In this document: one piece after another, positions 8,091 through 17,036 of the stretch
How positions within the stretch are numbered: the stretch's first letter is position 1
Layout of the letters: each line of letters begins with the position of its first letter
DNA from: Mucilaginibacter sp. PPCGB 2223
Lineage (GTDB): Bacteria; Bacteroidota; Bacteroidia; Sphingobacteriales; Sphingobacteriaceae
Assembly (NCBI RefSeq): GCF_001705515.1
Contig: NZ_MDJS01000001.1
Coordinates: 2,108,001-2,172,000 of the forward strand
Direction of reading: 5' to 3'
DNA: 64,000 bases
Notes under the pieces: generated by a model
Told to the model about the DNA's origin: nothing
The model's database searches: none
The model's input: only the letters and a program-made list of their open reading frames with translations
Program-made: the position numbers and the translations under genes

Positions 8091-10871
8091 TTACTGAAGC
8101 AAAGCCATATGCTGCATTACGCTGTTCCATCCGCTTAGCGATATAAACGCTTTCTTCCCAAGTTTACTCAATGGTGCACTTACGTTAACGCTGATACTTT
8201 CGTGCGGAGCGAGCGTAAAATAGTTAGCCGACCAGTACGATGGCATCACTTCATCGCCGTTGCTCATCAATTGCGGCCGTACAAAAAATGCTACCTGGTT
8301 TGAATTGTTGGTGATTTGCATACTGTATTTCTTATCGCTTCCCACTTTTTCGCCTTTGCCCACGGTTAGTTTCAACTGTGCTTTAGGCATATTTTTTAAA
8401 GAGGTGTAATCAGTATCCGGCGCCAGCCAGTAAGCGTTATGCGATACCGCTTTACCCGATGCATCTTTCACGTTCAGGATCACAAAACTTACGCCGTTTG
8501 TATTTTTTAGGGTTGGCGACAGCTTTACCTGCTCTTTAACCCCTGCATCATTTAGCGAAATTTTGGCTGTTTGAGTGAATAGTTGTTTAGCATTCAGGTC
8601 GAATATCTGTGTTTTAACCGTCAACGGCCCGGTTGCATTATGCGTGCGGTTAACTACAGCTACGGTGCTGTCGTTCAAATTCAATTGCGCATGCACCTGC
8701 TCGCAGGCGTTTTGCATAAAGTAATAGCCGGCATTGGGTTCGAGGTACCAGTCATACACCTGCCATATTACACTCGGGAAAGCCGCATTCAATTTCCACA
8801 GCATTACACCACCTGTTTCATTCAGTTTGTGATTTGCCGCCTCGAATATTCCCTGGTAACCTATCGCATTCAGTAATTGCATTTTGTTAGCGAAATCCTC
8901 TTCGCTTTCGGGTTTACCGTAGCGCCGTACCATCTGGCTATAATACTTGTCATACCGCCCGGCACCGGTACAGGCGTCGTGGTAGCCCCAGGTATTATTG
9001 AGCGGGAAAGGCAGGCTCTTATCCCAGGCAGGATCATTTATGATACGCGCCATAGTTGTATATGGCGGTTGCGATGGCAAGCCGGTTTCATCTTTAAATA
9101 CCCAATCCTTAGCAGCATCGGCCAATTTGTAATAATCGTGCGGGTCGTGCCACTCGTACGGGCCGCCGCTGTACACTCCCGATGGTTTATCATCGGGCCA
9201 CGAGCCTTTCCAGCCTTCGGTCAGCTTGGCATAGCCTGATGAGCTTGGGATAAATGGCCGGGTACCATCCAGTTCGATGATGTTGTTTCGCATCGCATCG
9301 AACAACTCTTTACGGGCATGGCCCTCGTTACCGCCGGTCCAAACCAGCAGGCTCGGATGATTACGGATGCGGTAAATAGTGCTTACAACATTACGCACAA
9401 ACACATTACTTTCCAACGGCCAGTCGGGCGAACCTTTAAACTCGCCCTGGGTATCGCCGGTAACCCAAAAATCCGACCATACCATGAGGCCATACTTGTC
9501 GGCAGCATTAAAAAAAGCATCCGGCGGTGTTACGCCGCCGCCCCAAATGCGTACCAGGTTAACATTGGCGTTGCGGCACAGGTGCAGTTCGCGGTCAAAA
9601 CGGGTTGAATCGCGGTTAACCATCATATCAGGCACCCAGGCGCCGCCAACCAAATGCACTTTTTTGCCATTCACAAAAAAATCGCGGCGAACGAAGCCGT
9701 TAGCAGTAGTTACCGCACTGGTTGTTGTGGTACGTATACCGAACACGAACGAAGTATCATCGCTAACACCCGAAGCATTAATATATTGCAGCCTTATTCG
9801 GTACAAATTAGCTCTTCCATAATTATTTGGCCACCATAAATGGGGCGCATTGATAGTTAATTGTTTAATGCTATTGGCATCGAGATCGACAGTTGTCGAT
9901 GCAACGGCTCCCACACTCACATTTTTTTCGAAGGTGATGGGCGTAGCGCCGCTAAAGTTTTCAGGTGCGATACTCACTTTCAATTTACCGTTTTGTGCCG
10001 CTTCCGCATGGTTGTTCAGCATTAAATTCAGCGAAAGTTTAGCCACATCGTTTTTGGGCAAATTGGGCAGATCTGTTTTTAATTGCGGATGGCCGATAGT
10101 CACGGCGCCTGTAGTACGCAGAAAAACCGGTTGCCAGATGCCCATGTTTCGGTCGCGTACGGGTGGCATCCAGTCCCAGCCAACAGAGCACAACATGGTT
10201 ACATTTTTACCGATATCGCCGGTAGGGCCACCGTTTAAAAAGAATGGCCCTAAGGCCTTCAGCTGTTCTGTATCGGGTAAACCGGGATAGTCAAGCGGGT
10301 ATATTTCTACCGCCAGTGCATTTTCGGCACCGGCCTTAATCTGTTTGGTTATATCTAAACTATACTCGGCAAACATGCCGGCCATCTGATCGCGGCCGGC
10401 AATCTGATGACCGTTAACCCAAACCGCAGCCCGGTAGTTGATGCCTTTAAATATCAGCTGAAATATTTTGCCTTTATCACCCGCAGGCACAGCAAATGTG
10501 GTGCGGTACCAGTAAGGTTTTTTCCATGGGTTAGGCTCGCCTGGCAGGTGGCTGTACTTTTCGAGATCGTACTGCTTGTTAAACTCGTCGCTTGCATCGG
10601 GTATGCGCATATTGTTGAGTGCCTGGTAAGGGTCGGGGTACACCTTGCTGGCAACCAGGCCGGTTAACACAGTCGATGGTACTTTTACCGGGTACCAATG
10701 CTGGGTTGAATGATATTGAGTTGATGATAATTCCTCGCCCGAATTGCCTACCAGCGCCGATGACTGCAGGCCGAACTTAGTTAACTTAACCTGTTTAACC
10801 TGGGCACTGCTGCAAAAAACCAGCAGTGAAAGGATTAATGAACCTGATATGGTACGGAGATTAAAAGTCAT
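8091..10871 (-). CDS. Glycoside hydrolase family 2, beta-mannosidase / exo-glucosaminidase type
   Basis: Domain order is that of GH2: signal peptide (start at ATG 10871, MTFNLRTISGS...CSSAQ), N-terminal jelly-roll sugar-binding domain (WYRTTF...VWVNGHQIAG), immunoglobulin-like domain, then a TIM barrel with LVRIWGGGVTPPDAFFNAAD and the acid/base VWTGGNEG (about residue 514), followed by C-terminal sandwich domains. The FKDETGLPSQP stretch probably carries the nucleophile Glu. The RIWGGG pattern is typical of the beta-mannosidase/exo-beta-glucosaminidase branch rather than beta-galactosidase. Given the GH26 mannanase 20 nt upstream in the same operon, beta-mannosidase acting on manno-oligosaccharides is the best guess. 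An earlier start (10904) would overlap the GH26 stop codon and lacks support. Confidence 0.88.
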   Translation of the reverse strand: MTFNLRTISGSLILSLLVFCSSAQVKQVKLTKFGLQSSALVGNSGEELSSTQYHSTQHWYPVKVPSTVLTGLVASKVYPDPYQALNNMRIPDASDEFNKQYDLEKYSHLPGEPNPWKKPYWYRTTFAVPAGDKGKIFQLIFKGINYRAAVWVNGHQIAGRDQMAGMFAEYSLDITKQIKAGAENALAVEIYPLDYPGLPDTEQLKALGPFFLNGGPTGDIGKNVTMLCSVGWDWMPPVRDRNMGIWQPVFLRTTGAVTIGHPQLKTDLPNLPKNDVAKLSLNLMLNNHAEAAQNGKLKVSIAPENFSGATPITFEKNVSVGAVASTTVDLDANSIKQLTINAPHLWWPNNYGRANLYRIRLQYINASGVSDDTSFVFGIRTTTTSAVTTANGFVRRDFFVNGKKVHLVGGAWVPDMMVNRDSTRFDRELHLCRNANVNLVRIWGGGVTPPDAFFNAADKYGLMVWSDFWVTGDTQGEFKGSPDWPLESNVFVRNVVSTIYRIRNHPSLLVWTGGNEGHARKELFDAMRNNIIELDGTRPFIPSSSGYAKLTEGWKGSWPDDKPSGVYSGGPYEWHDPHDYYKLADAAKDWVFKDETGLPSQPPYTTMARIINDPAWDKSLPFPLNNTWGYHDACTGAGRYDKYYSQMVRRYGKPESEEDFANKMQLLNAIGYQGIFEAANHKLNETGGVMLWKLNAAFPSVIWQVYDWYLEPNAGYYFMQNACEQVHAQLNLNDSTVAVVNRTHNATGPLTVKTQIFDLNAKQLFTQTAKISLNDAGVKEQVKLSPTLKNTNGVSFVILNVKDASGKAVSHNAYWLAPDTDYTSLKNMPKAQLKLTVGKGEKVGSDKKYSMQITNNSNQVAFFVRPQLMSNGDEVMPSYWSANYFTLAPHESISVNVSAPLSKLGKKAFISLSGWNSVMQHMALLQ

Positions 10872-10890
10872 ACTCTTTAAATTGTTAGGT

Positions 10891-12000
10891 TTATTTATTG
10901 CCATAGATACTCAACCGCGTTATCCGGTTTTGAAACATAGTTCGATAGCTGTCGGCCATTGCCTTAAAATCTGCTTCGCTATTCTGGCCGGGATAGGGTA
11001 CATAATAATGATTGGGATTACCATTTCGCCAAAGCATCATATAGGATATGGGGTATTTTGATACCACAGGCATCAGGTCGTTCGTCCACCAGTCGCTTCT
11101 GGGGATGCCTTCGTAACCGGTCTCGGCGATAGCTGCCAGTTTGTGGTGTTGCGCTGTCATTTTTTGTGTAATGGCCAGTTGCAGATTCAATGTAATTTTA
11201 AACTGCGTGATATCATTACCGCAATAGGTATCAAAACCAACCACATCCACGTAGTCGTCGCCGGGATAGCGTTCCATAAAATCAGCCTCGTTCCGGAAGT
11301 TATCCCCTACCGAATATACGATCAACAAGTTATGTAATTTCTTTTTATCGCGCAGATAGTTTACCGTGAACCTCCAGAGGGCCTTAAAATCTTCGGGATT
11401 ACATTCGTCCTTTCCCCACCAAAACCAACTGCCTGTTAATTCGTGAAACGGTCTGAACAAGATGGGTATCGGCTCTCCGTCCTTACCTTTCAAAGTTTTT
11501 AAATAAGCAGCTAACTTATCCAGGCGATCAATCCAATCGTGGTGGCAAGCTCCACCGGGCAACAACTGGCCGACTGTATTTTTTGTAGTATCCCAGGCTG
11601 TTTTACCGTTTACCGGGTTGTTGAGATGCCAGCAAAAGGTATTGATGCCGCCGCGATTGTACACATCTTCAATATATTGTCGTTGTGTTTCAAAAGGTAT
11701 GCCATTGATATCCTTGTCATGCCCCAGTTCGATGCCCGATGCGTCCCATCCGTACAAAGCAGGATATGAGCCGGTGACGCTCTTCACATCCGACCGGCCG
11801 GCGTCGCCACGCCAGCCTACACCGTAGGCCAGGTCGTCGTGATGGCCAAAGATCACCCCCGCCCCGATTAGCCTTTGCATACTCGAGTACAGCCACCGGG
11901 TTTCGGCAGTCGCGTCCTTATCGCATGGGTTATAAACTCTCGTGTTCGCCATGCTGCAAAATATTACCGCCAATAAAACCAACCCTATTTTAATTCGCAT
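10891..12000 (-). CDS. GH26 endo-beta-1,4-mannanase
   Basis: Full-length GH26 (369 aa) with an N-terminal signal peptide (MRIKIGLVLLAVIFCSM). The family hallmarks are visible: GAGVIFGHHDD near the N-terminus, the acid/base in FRPFHELTGSWFWWG (E187), and the nucleophile in AAIAETGYEG (E293); an aromatic-rich subsite lies after the acid/base. It cleaves internal beta-1,4-mannosidic bonds of mannan, glucomannan or galactomannan, and in this context probably acts at the cell surface or in the periplasm. It lies 5 nt downstream of the esterase gene and 19 nt upstream of the GH2 gene, so it is in one operon with both. This is the gene that best indicates the substrate of the whole locus. Confidence 0.92.
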   Translation of the reverse strand: MRIKIGLVLLAVIFCSMANTRVYNPCDKDATAETRWLYSSMQRLIGAGVIFGHHDDLAYGVGWRGDAGRSDVKSVTGSYPALYGWDASGIELGHDKDINGIPFETQRQYIEDVYNRGGINTFCWHLNNPVNGKTAWDTTKNTVGQLLPGGACHHDWIDRLDKLAAYLKTLKGKDGEPIPILFRPFHELTGSWFWWGKDECNPEDFKALWRFTVNYLRDKKKLHNLLIVYSVGDNFRNEADFMERYPGDDYVDVVGFDTYCGNDITQFKITLNLQLAITQKMTAQHHKLAAIAETGYEGIPRSDWWTNDLMPVVSKYPISYMMLWRNGNPNHYYVPYPGQNSEADFKAMADSYRTMFQNRITRLSIYGNK

Positions 12001-12005
12001 CAGTA

Positions 12006-13964
12006 TTACTTATTATCGTCAGTTAAACCTTTCCAGTTATCCGTCCTGAAAGGGAACAGCGGCAAGCCGATGCTGTTGTAAACATTGGCACCGGCAGGGT
12101 CATCTTCCCAGGCATAACGTACAGCCACCGGGCGTGGTACCAATAGCGAAGATACCTTAATCTGCGTATCGCTCAATATTTCCGCATCTGCCCAGTAAAA
12201 ATTATGGTCATCGCCTGCGATCCCGAAGCCGCCAATTTTTTTTGCTGCCGTCAATCCGCCTACCGGATTTGCCAGTTTAATGATAACAGAATTATCTTTT
12301 ATTTCAAAAGAACGGTATCGCGGCGCATCGGCTTTAACCGGCAGGCCGTAAACATTTTTTTCGGCTAACAATACCAGCCTGCGTGCAACTTCCTGCTTAT
12401 TTTTAGGGTGCACGTTTGACGAATCCCCGACATCAAAAGCGGTTACCATACCAGTGTTTTTAACACTCAGGGTTTTGTCCTGCGCTTCGCGAACCTCGGC
12501 CCAATAGCTTCCTTCGGGTTGCTTTTGCGGGTGATGATAGCCTGCCAATTGCACGTACAAAAACGGAAAATCGCCCTGGTTAAATTTCGAACGCCAGTCG
12601 GCTATCATCCTTGGAAAAAGCTCCCGATATTGGTAAGCCCTAAACCAATTCGATTCGCCCTGGTACCACAACACGCCCTTGATACTTAAATTGGTTAGCG
12701 GACTGATCATGGTATTGTACATCAGGGTAGGTAAGGTATTGGGGCTTATTTCCTTTTCGGGGCGATCGTTCCCCGTAAGCTTATAGCCTATCTTATATTG
12801 CCACTCACCGGCAAGGTTGATGGTACTGGCTGCTGCTTTCAGGTAAAAGCTCTGGCCATTATCCATAAAGCCGCCATCGCCGCCGTAGTTTTCAACCCTG
12901 ACGGTGATAGTATTTTCTCCTTCTTTTAAAATATTTGCCGGCACCATGTACAGGCGTTTGTAGCCCCATTTATCCCCGGTACTACCAATCTTAACGCCGT
13001 TTACAAACGCTTCATCGGCATTCATGATCCAGCCCAAACTTAAAGCAGCACTATTTTGCAGATCAGACTTGCTAAGGTTTATCTTTTTTTTAAACCATAC
13101 CACACCACTCAGTTCCCACAGATCGGGTTTACCGGTAAAGCCCCAGATGGTAGGCAGATTGATGGGTCTCCAATCTGACAGATCGGTTGTTTTGGCCCAG
13201 GCATACTGCCCATCGGCAAAACCTTTATCCTGTTTATTGAAATTTGTCACCCAATCGGCATGGGCCTTGCGGTGCTCTTTGTTATACACTGCCGTATCAA
13301 AATTTGCCACCTGCTGTGATTTTTCACCGAAGGTTGGTTCGCCGGCAAGTCCTTCTTTACTGATCCAGCTTTCGATCACGGTGCCGCCCCAACTGGCATT
13401 GATAAGGCCGACCGGGATCTTAACATCGCGTTGAATATCCCTCGCGAAGAAATAACCTATTGCCGGGAAATATTGCGCCGAATTGCTGGTACATACCGAC
13501 CAGTTGCCCCGTGTATCATCCAGGGGCGTAAGGTCGATGCTTTTATTAACGCTGAACAGCCTGATCTGCGGGTAACTGGCATTTTTAATTTCCTCCTCGG
13601 CGTTTTTTGCCTGGCGCAGGTTAAACTCCATGTTCGATTGCCCGGAGCATATCCATACATCGCCTATTAAAATATCGTTCAGGGTGATGGTATTCTCGCC
13701 TTTCAATATCATCTGGTATGGGCCGCCGGCTTTCATCGGCTGTAATTTTGTGTTCCAATGGCCGTCAGCTCCGGTAGCGACGTTATAAGCCTTTCCCACA
13801 AAGGTGATCGTAACAGTCTCTCCGGGTTTGGCATAGCCCCAAACGTTAATGAGCTTATCGCGCTGCAGAACCATATGATCACCAACCAGGGCGGGTAACC
13901 TGATGGCTGCCTGGCTTATTAAAGCGCTGCAGATGACGATCATTAAAACAATATACTTATTCAT
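12006..13964 (-). CDS. Sialate O-acetylesterase-like (SGNH) carbohydrate acetylesterase
   Basis: Signal peptide followed by the characteristic order of this family: VGDHMVLQRD near residue 27, WICSGQSNMEF with the nucleophile Ser at residue 110, an inserted jelly-roll domain (about residues 240-390, WGFTGKPDLWELSGVVWFKK onward), then GVLWYQGESN and a C-terminal DVGDSSNVHPKNKQEVARR block carrying the Asp/His pair. Members named sialate O-acetylesterase often act on acetylated plant polysaccharides when encoded in PULs. In this mannan operon, removal of O-acetyl groups from (galacto)glucomannan is the likely role, preparing the chain for GH26. It lies 26 nt downstream of the clan-A glycosidase gene and 5 nt upstream of GH26. 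Confidence 0.88.
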   Translation of the reverse strand: MNKYIVLMIVICSALISQAAIRLPALVGDHMVLQRDKLINVWGYAKPGETVTITFVGKAYNVATGADGHWNTKLQPMKAGGPYQMILKGENTITLNDILIGDVWICSGQSNMEFNLRQAKNAEEEIKNASYPQIRLFSVNKSIDLTPLDDTRGNWSVCTSNSAQYFPAIGYFFARDIQRDVKIPVGLINASWGGTVIESWISKEGLAGEPTFGEKSQQVANFDTAVYNKEHRKAHADWVTNFNKQDKGFADGQYAWAKTTDLSDWRPINLPTIWGFTGKPDLWELSGVVWFKKKINLSKSDLQNSAALSLGWIMNADEAFVNGVKIGSTGDKWGYKRLYMVPANILKEGENTITVRVENYGGDGGFMDNGQSFYLKAAASTINLAGEWQYKIGYKLTGNDRPEKEISPNTLPTLMYNTMISPLTNLSIKGVLWYQGESNWFRAYQYRELFPRMIADWRSKFNQGDFPFLYVQLAGYHHPQKQPEGSYWAEVREAQDKTLSVKNTGMVTAFDVGDSSNVHPKNKQEVARRLVLLAEKNVYGLPVKADAPRYRSFEIKDNSVIIKLANPVGGLTAAKKIGGFGIAGDDHNFYWADAEILSDTQIKVSSLLVPRPVAVRYAWEDDPAGANVYNSIGLPLFPFRTDNWKGLTDDNK

Positions 13965-13990
13965 GTTTAATCAAGATAGTAAGTAAAAGC

Positions 13991-15718
13991 TTATCTTCTA
14001 TCGGCAACTAAAAAAACTACGCCGCGCGGCGGTACATCTACTACAATACCGCTCTGTACCGAACCCATATTGACAGGCAGAGTATCGTAATTGGCAGGCC
14101 CGCCGGATACACCGGACGGCCCGCTGCCGTTAACCAATACCTTGCGCGAAAAGGTGCCATCGCTCCCGCCCGTTAAAGTGTAATAATAAAAATTGCTGCC
14201 CGCCGCGTAATTTTTTATATTAACACTCACGATATGATCGGTGCTGCTTTTGTTTACCAGTACAACCCCGGCCTGGCCCGATGAAAAGGATGAAGCATAG
14301 CTTAACACATCGCTGCTGCCTTGCACCGATGAGCTAACCATCTGGTCGCCAAAAAACTTTTGGAAGTAATACATATAGTAAAATGCGGGCCGGGCGTTCC
14401 ATTTGGATGCGCCGGGTTCGTCGCCGATATTGAACAGACCGTGGTCGTTGCCATTGCTCCAACCATTAGCCAAATCCCAGCGACTGGCCATGCCATATTT
14501 GTTTTTTAATAATTCGCCCAGTACCATAACCGCATGAATGCCCGCAATGTTCGATACCTTTTGCATCGAACCCTCGGCGTTGATGTTCCATTCGGTAAGA
14601 GCGATAGGTTTACTACCCACACCCGGAGTCTGGGCCAGCGTATTCATATAATCCATTACCGATCGGGTGTTGGTAATGGCTGTGTTCAATATCACATCAA
14701 CAGACGAATTATCCTGGTACGGGGTATAATAGTTGTGCACAATAAAATAATCGGCCGTGCTGCCGGCCTGTGCCAAAAAACCGGCATCCCAGGCGCTTTG
14801 TGTAGCATCATATGATGTAGCAGCTTCATACAGCGTACCGCCGATTTTGATCGTCGCGCCTACTTCGGCTGCGGCCTTACGCATCGAATCGGCAAATACT
14901 TTAAAATGCCTGCCACACAAATCACCTGTCATGATCTGCGGTTGCCCGTCTTTATTCTTTTTAGTATCTATCTTGTAGCCAGCCTCCCAGTTGCCGTAAT
15001 TTTCGTTGCCTATTTCCCAAAACTTTGTGCGCCCTTTATCGTACCGTACCCAGTCGGCGGCAAGGTGCGCCGCTATCTGGTCGGGATGGGCGCCGGTGCC
15101 ATATCGGGCGTATCCATAATTTACACATATACTGCCAGTGCTGTTGGTTTGTTGCAAAACCTTGTAATAATTATCGAGCGAAAACGTCCACGACGAGTTA
15201 TCCTGTCCGAACCAGTATTGATTTTTTGAGAGCTTTCCGTTACTGTCGAACAGCGAATCGGGCACATCTGCAGGTTTTTGCGTGGCCGAGTTCCAGAAGT
15301 ATACATCAGATAAACTTCCGCCGGGGAAGCGCAAAATATTGGGCGATAGTTTGGTGAGATAATCCATCAAAACGGGTTCGGTAACATATTGGCCCATGTA
15401 CGGATTGGTATTGTTACCGAACAGGTATTTGCTCACTTTGGTTAAAACCTGGCTCACATCGACCGTAACTATAACCCCTGCTGCTGCAGATGGTGCCGAC
15501 GGAATAGTTGTACTTGCCGGAACGGTAAATGTTTTAGGCTGCCAGTCATCTAAAAAGAAGCCCTGGGTTTTAGCCGTTACCGGGATATTTGGAGCCGTGA
15601 TAACCGGGTTGCGGTTGGTAACTGTATCTGTCGGCATCGATGAACTGCCATTTTTTTTACAGGCTTGTATCGCTACAAAGCTTATCGCAAACATGAGTCC
15701 CATTGCTATTTTGTTCAT
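13991..15718 (-). CDS. Clan GH-A glycosidase lipoprotein, arabinofuranosidase-like (family uncertain)
   Basis: Lipoprotein signal with AIQAC lipobox (Cys20) and a CKKNGSSS start, then a spacer. A TIM barrel starts near residue 90 (VSKYLFGNNTNPYMG, LRFPGGSLSDVYFWN). Acid/base is probably the Glu of FWEIGNENYGNW and nucleophile the Glu of IALTEWNINAEG, the spacing expected for a retaining clan GH-A enzyme such as GH51/GH39-type arabinofuranosidases. A C-terminal beta-sandwich follows (VLVNKSSTDHIVSVNIKN). I cannot fix the family, so an unusual surface endo-enzyme is equally possible: its lipidation and its position as the first enzyme after the SusCD/TIG genes are where many PULs encode a surface endo-glycanase. 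A 122-nt gap with a strong hairpin separates it from the TIG gene. Confidence 0.7.
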   Translation of the reverse strand: MNKIAMGLMFAISFVAIQACKKNGSSSMPTDTVTNRNPVITAPNIPVTAKTQGFFLDDWQPKTFTVPASTTIPSAPSAAAGVIVTVDVSQVLTKVSKYLFGNNTNPYMGQYVTEPVLMDYLTKLSPNILRFPGGSLSDVYFWNSATQKPADVPDSLFDSNGKLSKNQYWFGQDNSSWTFSLDNYYKVLQQTNSTGSICVNYGYARYGTGAHPDQIAAHLAADWVRYDKGRTKFWEIGNENYGNWEAGYKIDTKKNKDGQPQIMTGDLCGRHFKVFADSMRKAAAEVGATIKIGGTLYEAATSYDATQSAWDAGFLAQAGSTADYFIVHNYYTPYQDNSSVDVILNTAITNTRSVMDYMNTLAQTPGVGSKPIALTEWNINAEGSMQKVSNIAGIHAVMVLGELLKNKYGMASRWDLANGWSNGNDHGLFNIGDEPGASKWNARPAFYYMYYFQKFFGDQMVSSSVQGSSDVLSYASSFSSGQAGVVLVNKSSTDHIVSVNIKNYAAGSNFYYYTLTGGSDGTFSRKVLVNGSGPSGVSGGPANYDTLPVNMGSVQSGIVVDVPPRGVVFLVADRR

Positions 15719-15775
15719 AGGTTTTATTTGCCGACGGGAATTTAAATTTCCCGGTGGACTACGTTGTTAAAAAGA

Positions 15776-15817
15776 GTGCCATATCATGCGGCCCAAAAGC
15801 CAGCACCGATATGGCAC
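15776..15817 (-). other. Intergenic hairpin within the mannan PUL operon
   Basis: A perfect 10-bp inverted repeat (GTGCCATATC at 15776-15785, GATATGGCAC at 15808-15817) with a 22-nt loop sits in the 122-nt gap between the TIG lipoprotein gene and the clan-A glycosidase gene. There is no U-run after it on the minus strand, so it is not a standard terminator. A position between the binding-protein genes and the enzyme genes suggests an mRNA-stabilising or processing element that keeps the upstream message more abundant. Confidence 0.5.
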
Positions 15818-15840
15818 CTCAAACCAACTATAAATTAACA

Positions 15841-17028
15841 CTAAATAAACCCAAGATCGTCGACATAAATGGTGCTCGGCACCGCGCTGCCCTGCGATTG
15901 TAATACTACCTCGGTTATGGTACCTGATACGTTGGTCATCAATGAGCTTAACGGAACAGTACAACTTACCCATGCTCCGGCCGTCATCGCTACAGTAGTA
16001 CCGTTGTAATTGCCGTTAATTACCACCTGCAATTTGTCTCCTGTTTTTATGCCGCTGCCGCCGTATACAAAAAACTTGATTGACTTTAAGCCCAGGGTAG
16101 TGACATTCGGCGCAGCAGATCCGCCGTAGCCAATCTGCAAGGCGCCATATGAGCCCTGGAAGGTTACCGCGATGGATTTGGATCCGCGCTCGGTAGGTGA
16201 TGTATTGGCAAAATTGATGGTACTGGTATAGCCGCTGTACCCTCCGCCGTTACCGCCCCAGCCCGTGGTCAATGCATCATCAAAAACGAGATATTTATAC
16301 CCGAATGAGTTGGCCGATGTGGTTGTGCCGCCCGCGGTGGTAATCGTAATAAAAGCTTGTACTACACCTGTTGGTAAAAGCACTTTGAGCAAGGTGCTGG
16401 TGTTACCTACAATCTGTGCAGATACGGTACCGAATTTAACTGATGTGGCGTTGTCGAAAACAGTACCGCTGATGTAGATAGTATCGCCAGGCGAAGCGGC
16501 TACCGGTGTAAACGATGTTATACTTGGCGGAGGCTGCACTACTGTGAATTTGTAGTCGACACTGCCATACAAAGTTGTCACGGTAAGTTTTGCTGCCTGG
16601 GCTGGGCCAAATGGTGCCGTTGTCGGCAGGGTAACGATGATGCTGTTATCCGATAATAAAGCCGGGTTAAAATAGGCTGCAACACCATTAAAAGTTACGC
16701 CGATAGTGCTGCCCAGGTTGGTACCCGCGATACGGAACTGGCTGCCGCCCTTGCCCGAAACTACCAACGAATCGAACGGCACCAATTGCGGGTTGTAGTT
16801 ATGAGTTACAGTGGTGACAGGCACACCGCTCGAATTATAAGTAGTCGAGGAGGTAGTTGCCGTTGAATCGACAACACTTTTATATATAGTATGCACTCCG
16901 GTAATGGTTGGCGTACCGGTGCCTGGCGTAAAACCCAGGTAATCGTTCTTTTTTGAGCACGAGAATAAACCTGTCACCAGCATGATCGCCAGCAAAAGAT
17001 AAGCATTGAATTTATATATCTTTTTCAT
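15841..17028 (-). CDS. IPT/TIG-domain surface glycan-binding lipoprotein (SusE/F position)
   Basis: Lipoprotein signal with lipobox LFSC (Cys24) then SKKNDY. Two or three IPT/TIG immunoglobulin-like domains follow: LVVSGKGGSQFRIAGTNLG and ITSFTPVAASPGDTIYISG are the typical openings. From about residue 245 there is a C-terminal jelly-roll-like module (VFDDALTTGWGGNGGGYSG to the end) resembling carbohydrate-binding domains. Position directly after susD (8 nt) and before the enzymes is that of a surface glycan-binding protein, which in plant beta-glycan PULs is commonly built of TIG repeats with a C-terminal ligand-binding domain. The ligand is presumably mannan or glucomannan from the enzymes nearby. 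There is no catalytic signature. Confidence 0.75.
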   Translation of the reverse strand: MKKIYKFNAYLLLAIMLVTGLFSCSKKNDYLGFTPGTGTPTITGVHTIYKSVVDSTATTSSTTYNSSGVPVTTVTHNYNPQLVPFDSLVVSGKGGSQFRIAGTNLGSTIGVTFNGVAAYFNPALLSDNSIIVTLPTTAPFGPAQAAKLTVTTLYGSVDYKFTVVQPPPSITSFTPVAASPGDTIYISGTVFDNATSVKFGTVSAQIVGNTSTLLKVLLPTGVVQAFITITTAGGTTTSANSFGYKYLVFDDALTTGWGGNGGGYSGYTSTINFANTSPTERGSKSIAVTFQGSYGALQIGYGGSAAPNVTTLGLKSIKFFVYGGSGIKTGDKLQVVINGNYNGTTVAMTAGAWVSCTVPLSSLMTNVSGTITEVVLQSQGSAVPSTIYVDDLGFI

Positions 17029-17036
17029 ATGTGTTT

